Assembly (NCBI RefSeq): GCF_030065675.1
Contig: NZ_JASJDK010000021.1
Coordinates: 1 to 64,000 of the forward strand
From: Mastigocoleus sp. MO_188.B34
GTDB taxonomy: Bacteria > Cyanobacteriota > Cyanobacteriia > Cyanobacteriales > Nostocaceae
DNA length: 64,000 bases
Direction: 5' to 3'
Shown here: piece after piece, positions 59,813 to 64,000 of the stretch
How positions within the stretch are numbered: position 1 is the first letter of the stretch
Layout: the number at the start of each line of letters is the position of its first letter
Notes under the pieces: generated by a model
The model's database searches: none
Told to the model about the DNA's origin: nothing
Seen by the model: only the letters and a program-made list of their open reading frames with translations
Position numbers and translations under genes: made by a program

Positions 59813-60691
59813 ATGTCTAATTTTTACCAGTCCCCTCCAGAAATTTCTACTTCCTCACAGTCATATAACCTGACAAAAAAAGCTAAGTTGGGATGGTCAT
59901 TGGATCGACGAGATCCAAAAACAATTGAAGCTTTTATGCCACTATGGGAATGGTTTTATCAATATTATTTCCGCGTACAAACTAGTGGTTGGGAACATGT
60001 TTCACCAAATGAAAAGGTTCTGTTGGTGGGTTCCCATAATGGGGGACTTGCTGCTCCCGATATGATTTTGATGATGTACGATTGGTTCAAAAGATTTGGA
60101 ACCGAGCAACCTATTTATGGTTTGATGCATCCTTCAGCTTGGCAATTAAATTCTCAAATAGCAGAATTAGCAGCTAAAGTTGGAGCTATTGTAGCTCATC
60201 CGAAAATGGGTTATAAAGCCCTGCGTTCTGGAGCTAGTGTTTTAGTTTATCCTGGGGGAGCAAAAGATGTTTTTCGCCCCTATTCTCTACGCGATCGCAT
60301 TTATTTTGGCAATAATCAAGCTTTTATTAAATTAGCGCTGCGAGAAAAAGTACCTATCGTACCGGTGATTTCCCATGGCGCTCATGATACTTTTATCGTA
60401 CTTGCAGATATTTACGATTTTATAAAACAACTTCACGATTGGGGTATGCCTTGGTTTATGGGAATAGATCCAGAAACTTTTCCTATTTATCTGGGTTTAC
60501 CTTGGGGAGTTGCTTTTGGTCCTCTCCCTAATATTCCATTTCCCGTAACTATTCGCACGAGAGTTTGTCCACCAATAGTTTTTGAAAGCTACGGTCGGGA
60601 AGCTGCTTGCGATCGCGAATATGTCAATGCTTGCTATAACACGGTCGTTAGTCAGATGCAGCGAGAATTAGATATTTTGGTTAGGAGCTAA
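59813..60691 (+). CDS. lysophospholipid/diacylglycerol acyltransferase-family protein
   Basis: 292 residues of the PlsC-like acyltransferase fold. SHNGGLAAPDM takes the place of the H-x4-D catalytic motif, VLVYPGGAKDVFRP is the EGT/FPEG-like block II, and VPIVPVISHGAH the final block. This variant (PGG in place of PEG) resembles plant esterase/thioesterase and DGAT2-like proteins and cyanobacterial diacylglycerol acyltransferases that make neutral lipid or phytyl esters. Acceptor cannot be told from sequence. Confidence 0.85.
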   Translation: MSNFYQSPPEISTSSQSYNLTKKAKLGWSLDRRDPKTIEAFMPLWEWFYQYYFRVQTSGWEHVSPNEKVLLVGSHNGGLAAPDMILMMYDWFKRFGTEQPIYGLMHPSAWQLNSQIAELAAKVGAIVAHPKMGYKALRSGASVLVYPGGAKDVFRPYSLRDRIYFGNNQAFIKLALREKVPIVPVISHGAHDTFIVLADIYDFIKQLHDWGMPWFMGIDPETFPIYLGLPWGVAFGPLPNIPFPVTIRTRVCPPIVFESYGREAACDREYVNACYNTVVSQMQRELDILVRS

Positions 60692-60727
60692 CCGTTTTTT
60701 TACCCAAATAGTTTGCTCAACAAATTG

Positions 60728-60791
60728 GTTTGAAAAATTTGCTTGAAAAATTTGCTTGGAAAATTTGCTTGGAAAATTTGCTTGGAAAACT
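60728..60791. repeat. 13-bp tandem repeat TTGCTTGGAAAAT
   Basis: Four to five copies in a row between two converging genes. Confidence 0.9.
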
Positions 60792-60810
60792 TCAAAAATA
60801 AATAATGTGT

Positions 60811-62175
60811 TTAAAAAATAAAGATAATTTCCAAATCCCATTCTTCCTGAACGCGAACAATCTTAATTTCCCGAATAAATTCTCGAAAATAAAATCGACG
60901 TTCTGACTCAGATAAATCCCACCAAAATTGAGGGATAGAGACAGCTTGTGCTACTGACAATAAATTAACAGGGGGTAAGGTAGCTAATTTTGCCTGGAGT
61001 GCGGATATTTCTGTACGTAATTTATAGGTTCTGATTTTTGCTGTTTCTGAATCTAAAACCCCATTTTCAGTTAATTCAGGAATTTGAGTTAGAATTTTTT
61101 GCTGACTCTCAATGGTCGCAGTTAAATTATTTTTTACTGCATCTAACTGGGGAAAATCCATTTCACCAACAGAAGAAGGAAGATCGCGACAAACTGCATT
61201 TATAGTATTTTCTAGTACCTCTTGGTAAGGTAAAGCGCGACATTTTTTCGTTCTTTTGCAACTAGCAGGACGTAAATAGAGATATTCCTTTGTTTGGTAA
61301 CGTTGAGTAACGCGGGTAACAATTGTGTGGGACTGACACTCACCACAAATCACTAAACCAGCCAGGGAGCGTGGTGCACTAGCACTTCGAGGTGCTAGAC
61401 GACTATTACGACGCAGTAATCTATCTACCTGTGCTGCTTCTTCTCGGGAAATAATTGGCGTGTGGGTATCAGAAATAATTTCCCCATCTCGATATGCTGT
61501 GTCACCTCGATAAACTGGATTGGTTAACCAACGACGTCCGGTAGTTACAGAAATCTTTTTACCGTATTTTTTTGCTAAATAACGAACCGCACCCCGAAGA
61601 GAACCATATAACAAAAAATTCTCGAAAAAATCTTTGACGACAGGGGAAGTTGTACGGTCAATAATATATTTTTCCTTCCCACGACGGTAACCATAGGGAA
61701 TTTTACCCGGTGGTGGTGCAGCATTCAAACGCTTGCGAGCATGACCTTGGCGAATACGACGACTACGTTGCTGTTTCTGAATCTCATGTAATAATTTCAG
61801 TAATTCTAGCTGGGGATGATTTTTGTTTGATGGATCTATTTGCAAACCTGTTTGAAAATCAATTTGAGACTTTACCCAAGAATCTACATCTGTGAAAGGA
61901 GACTTATAACCCTGCTCTACAGCAATTAAGATAATTCCCATCTCTTCAATTTTTGATAATAGGGAAGTTATATCTTGTAGAGTATCCCCCAATTCTTCCA
62001 AACGTCGCACCAACAATAAATCCGGTTCTTCTCTTTGAGAGTCTATTATCAATTTCTGTAACTGCGATCGCTTACCTAAATCTTCATACACTCGGTCGAT
62101 ATCCCACTCCCAATGGCTAAGATCGGGAGAATTTTCTATTAGGGGATCAGTGTAGGTGTAAGCAAATATTTTCAT
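60811..62175 (-). CDS. serine recombinase homologue with degenerate catalytic domain
   Basis: 454 residues with the layout of a large serine recombinase: resolvase-like N-terminal domain (1-90), recombinase domain (about 140-240, GHARKRLNAAPPPGKIPYGY, WLTNPVYRGDTAY), a zinc ribbon (CGEC ... C-x5-C, about 277-310) and a coiled-coil end. But the catalytic residues are missing: the N-terminus MKIFAYTYTDP has no Ser where YxRVS is expected, and the DRLGR block is RRLEELGD, so both Arg are gone (Glu61, Asp64). It probably binds DNA but cannot cut it. Confidence 0.88.
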   Translation of the reverse strand: MKIFAYTYTDPLIENSPDLSHWEWDIDRVYEDLGKRSQLQKLIIDSQREEPDLLLVRRLEELGDTLQDITSLLSKIEEMGIILIAVEQGYKSPFTDVDSWVKSQIDFQTGLQIDPSNKNHPQLELLKLLHEIQKQQRSRRIRQGHARKRLNAAPPPGKIPYGYRRGKEKYIIDRTTSPVVKDFFENFLLYGSLRGAVRYLAKKYGKKISVTTGRRWLTNPVYRGDTAYRDGEIISDTHTPIISREEAAQVDRLLRRNSRLAPRSASAPRSLAGLVICGECQSHTIVTRVTQRYQTKEYLYLRPASCKRTKKCRALPYQEVLENTINAVCRDLPSSVGEMDFPQLDAVKNNLTATIESQQKILTQIPELTENGVLDSETAKIRTYKLRTEISALQAKLATLPPVNLLSVAQAVSIPQFWWDLSESERRFYFREFIREIKIVRVQEEWDLEIIFIF

Positions 62176-62250
62176 TTACAATTAATTTTCTTGGATCTGC
62201 CTTATGCATCAGCTAGCAGAACTTTTGTATATTAATCTTAGATGGTGATT

Positions 62251-62420
62251 CGTTACGGCTTGTTTTATATTTTTCTTTTCCCAATATAGCGATGCGTTAC
62301 GGATTGTTCTATATTTTTCTTTTCCCCACATAGTGGTGCGGGCTTGTTTTATATTTTTCTTTTCCAAATATAGCGGTGCGTTACGGCTTGCTCTATATTT
62401 TTTCTTTACCCAAATATCTA
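62251..62420. repeat. tandem repeat, four copies of a 40-44 bp unit
   Basis: Unit begins CGTTACGGCTTGTTTTATAT and ends TATAGCGGTG; copies start at 62251, 62295, 62339 and 62379, with about 80-90 per cent identity. Confidence 0.9.
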
Positions 62421-62449
62421 AACGTAGCCTAACGCACCCTACAAATGAT

Positions 62450-62490
62450 AACTGTAGCCTGTAAGGGCGTGGCGTTAGCCATAAACTGTT
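62450..62490 (+). repeat. 41-bp dispersed repeat, copy 2
   Basis: Same as 25576-25616 except two positions (CCTGTAAG for CCCGTAAG; GGCGTT for GGTGTT). Confidence 0.85.
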
Positions 62491-62558
62491 AGCAAAGCGT
62501 GCGCGGTCTAGCGTAAGCGTACTGTAAGTATTGCGCATTAACTGTTAACTGACAACTG

Positions 62559-62921
62559 TCAACCCTGACTTAACTCAATTATGTTTCCATCAGGATCTTG
62601 AGTAAATAATGCAGCACGACCAGAGGCACTTGGTTGAATTTGGCAGTTATAATTTAATAGTTGCTGTTTAGCAGCAGCTAAGTCGGAAACTGAAAAAGCA
62701 ATGTGGGGGTTACGTCCCCATTTTTCATGTCTAATTTCTGTGGGGACAGATGGAGCGACAATGATGTGAAGTTGGGAGTTTCCGATTTGGTACCACGAAC
62801 CAGGAAATTTCATCGGACGCTCTTCGACTTTAGGCAATTTTAAGATTTCACCATAGAAATGTTCTGCTCGTTCCAAGTCCGTAACCAAAACTGCTGTATG
62901 CAAGCACTGGGTAATTTCCAT
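62559..62921 (-). CDS. VOC (glyoxalase/dioxygenase superfamily) protein
   Basis: 120 residues, one full vicinal-oxygen-chelate domain. LHTAVLVTDLERAEHFYGEI gives the first metal His, SQLHIIVAP and GRNPHIAFSV the second, and DPDGNIIELSQ the final metal Glu. Members include glyoxalase I, extradiol dioxygenases and antibiotic resistance proteins; the present substrate is unknown. Confidence 0.92.
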   Translation of the reverse strand: MEITQCLHTAVLVTDLERAEHFYGEILKLPKVEERPMKFPGSWYQIGNSQLHIIVAPSVPTEIRHEKWGRNPHIAFSVSDLAAAKQQLLNYNCQIQPSASGRAALFTQDPDGNIIELSQG

Positions 62922-63011
62922 GGTTATACCTCGTCAGTGAGAAGTAATGAGTATGTTAGCGTAAGCGGGGCGCGCAAGCGCACAGTAATGAGTAATAAGT
63001 AACATTACTTG

Positions 63012-63986
63012 TTACTTATTACTCCCAATTCTGGCTTGTTTGCGAAGACAATATAAAACCAACAAAATAAATAAAACTAAGCCAGTAAAATACTTTATAG
63101 GATGGGGAATTCCAGGATTAGGAGAAAAGAAGCCTTCTATTGTACCGGCAATAATCAGCATGGGTACAATACCAAATACTAATTGTGCAGCTAGGGAACC
63201 ATATAATTTTAAAGCTTCGCCACGGCGATATTTTCCTGGGAATAATAATGCTCGACCAATCAAAAACCCAGCCCCTCCCGCAAAAAATATCGCTGGTAAT
63301 TCTAGAGAACCATGGGGAAAAACAAACGCCCAAAATGGATAAGCTAAGTTGTTTTGTCCAACTAAAGTTGCAATTCCACCAATATGTAAACCGTTATACA
63401 CCATCAAAAATAATGTATATGCACCAAAAGTAATTCCACCAACTACTGCACCAAAGGAGACAGATATATTATTAATGGTTATGCTACTCGAGGCTAAGGG
63501 CTCAATGCCTAGAATTGAAGAACCCATCCACAATTTTCCTTCATCCCGAACGGAGGAGATAATCCGTTGGGGAGCAATCAAGGAGATAAAATTTGGATCT
63601 TGCCAAGCATACCACCAAGAAACTAAAGCTGCTAACAAAAATAAAGTTGTAGCAAAAAAAATGTAGAGAAAACTTTGTTGAACTACCCTTGGAAAACCCC
63701 ACAGGTAGAAATCTATCACAGCTTTCCATTCCTGTCGTCGCGAACCTTGGTATATTTGCGAATATGCACGGGTTGTTAAAGTTTGGAGATTTTGTATCAA
63801 GTTAGTACCAATTTTTTGCGTGCGCGCTCGGGCGAGGTCTGCACTTACCGAACGATACAAACTTGCAAGCTCCCTAACTTCCCCAGATTTTAAAGATTTT
63901 AAACCTTTTTTTTCTACTTTTTTTAATAAGTTATCCAAGCGTTGCCAATTTGCTTCTCGCCTACCAATCCAACGTTGAATATTCAT
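63012..63986 (-). CDS. SpoIIM-family (DUF95) membrane protein
   Basis: 324 residues. The N-terminal helical part (LDNLLKKVEKKGLKSLKSGE, LASLYRSVSADLARA) is followed by about five membrane helices including FGAVVGGITFGAYTLFLMVYNGLHIGG, a SpoIIM hallmark, and FPHGSLELPAIFFAGGAGFLIGRALLFPG. In sporulating bacteria SpoIIM helps remodel peptidoglycan during engulfment; in others the role is unclear and it is often near RDD-family or MoxR genes. The gene begins just inside the window end; the upstream side is not visible. Confidence 0.93.
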   Translation of the reverse strand: MNIQRWIGRREANWQRLDNLLKKVEKKGLKSLKSGEVRELASLYRSVSADLARARTQKIGTNLIQNLQTLTTRAYSQIYQGSRRQEWKAVIDFYLWGFPRVVQQSFLYIFFATTLFLLAALVSWWYAWQDPNFISLIAPQRIISSVRDEGKLWMGSSILGIEPLASSSITINNISVSFGAVVGGITFGAYTLFLMVYNGLHIGGIATLVGQNNLAYPFWAFVFPHGSLELPAIFFAGGAGFLIGRALLFPGKYRRGEALKLYGSLAAQLVFGIVPMLIIAGTIEGFFSPNPGIPHPIKYFTGLVLFILLVLYCLRKQARIGSNK

Positions 63987-64000
63987 AAGTTTTGGGAATA

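Larger units (their letters stand above)
62176..62558. other. repeat region between recombinase homologue and VOC gene
   Basis: Filled with the 44-bp tandem repeats (62251-62420), the second copy of the 41-bp repeat (62450-62490) and GC-richer short words (GCGTGCGCGGTCTAGCG). An open frame on the minus strand here encodes only the repeat. Confidence 0.7.

Noticed and set aside
62209-62538. Minus-strand open frame of 109 codons with repeated EKKNIKQA words
   Set aside because: It is simply the translation of the 44-bp tandem repeat and the 41-bp dispersed repeat.

Overview
The window is chromosomal DNA of a cyanobacterium, most likely a filamentous, heterocyst-forming (Nostocales, Calothrix/Rivularia-like) strain. 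The support is: a phycobilisome core operon (apcE-apcA-apcB-apcC), form IB Rubisco with rbcX between rbcL and rbcS, the dark-operative protochlorophyllide reductase genes chlL and chlN, System II cytochrome c biogenesis genes (ccdA, ccs1), many GCGATCGC (HIP1) sites, heptanucleotide tandem repeats between genes, and a XisI-family fragment. Genus level is inference; base composition is AT-rich.

Layout. 1-110: tail of a TnpB gene with the right end of an IS200/IS605-type element, cut by the window edge. 143-7073: a thioredoxin-like lipoprotein (minus strand), then a complete pyrroloquinoline quinone (PQQ) locus: pqqA (a 55-codon gene), a PQQ-dependent sugar dehydrogenase lipoprotein, pqqB, pqqC, a small membrane protein, pqqD and pqqE. 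The cofactor pathway and a likely user enzyme sit together. 7432-12545: phycobilisome core genes. 12.9-19.0 kb: small membrane protein, a large GH74-type beta-propeller glycosidase, and a membrane-anchored coiled-coil protein amid long non-coding stretches. 19.8-31.2 kb: ftsW, a signal-peptidase-like protein without the serine nucleophile, ccdA/ccs1, queF, SRP RNA, YciI, 2H phosphoesterase, an LprI-like protein and a Gfo/Idh/MocA oxidoreductase.

31.8-43.7 kb is the accessory part: a 148-bp inverted-repeat element, three paralogous double-glycine leader peptides, a LysE-type exporter, an IS66 transposase remnant abutting a HicA-like/HTH toxin-antitoxin candidate, a 1471-aa superfamily 1 helicase with a winged-helix partner, a HAD protein, a two-domain peptidoglycan-binding protein and a truncated xisI. 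44.1-47.6 kb: chlL, a DUF5331 gene and chlN. 48.4-64 kb: Trp-rich small protein, clpB, rbcL-rbcX-rbcS, RNase Z, a conserved hypothetical, an acyltransferase, a serine-recombinase homologue whose catalytic residues are gone, a VOC protein and a SpoIIM-family membrane protein.

The intergenic DNA is unusually rich in small repeats: several MITE-like elements of about 100-150 bp with terminal inverted repeats, a family of 28-bp palindromes whose centres change in a compensatory way, and short tandem repeats. The strongest candidates for new biology are the double-glycine peptide cluster, the cyanobacterial PQQ locus with an extended PqqA, the catalytically dead recombinase and signal-peptidase paralogues, and the helicase/winged-helix pair next to the toxin-antitoxin candidate. 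No tRNA, rRNA or CRISPR array was seen.
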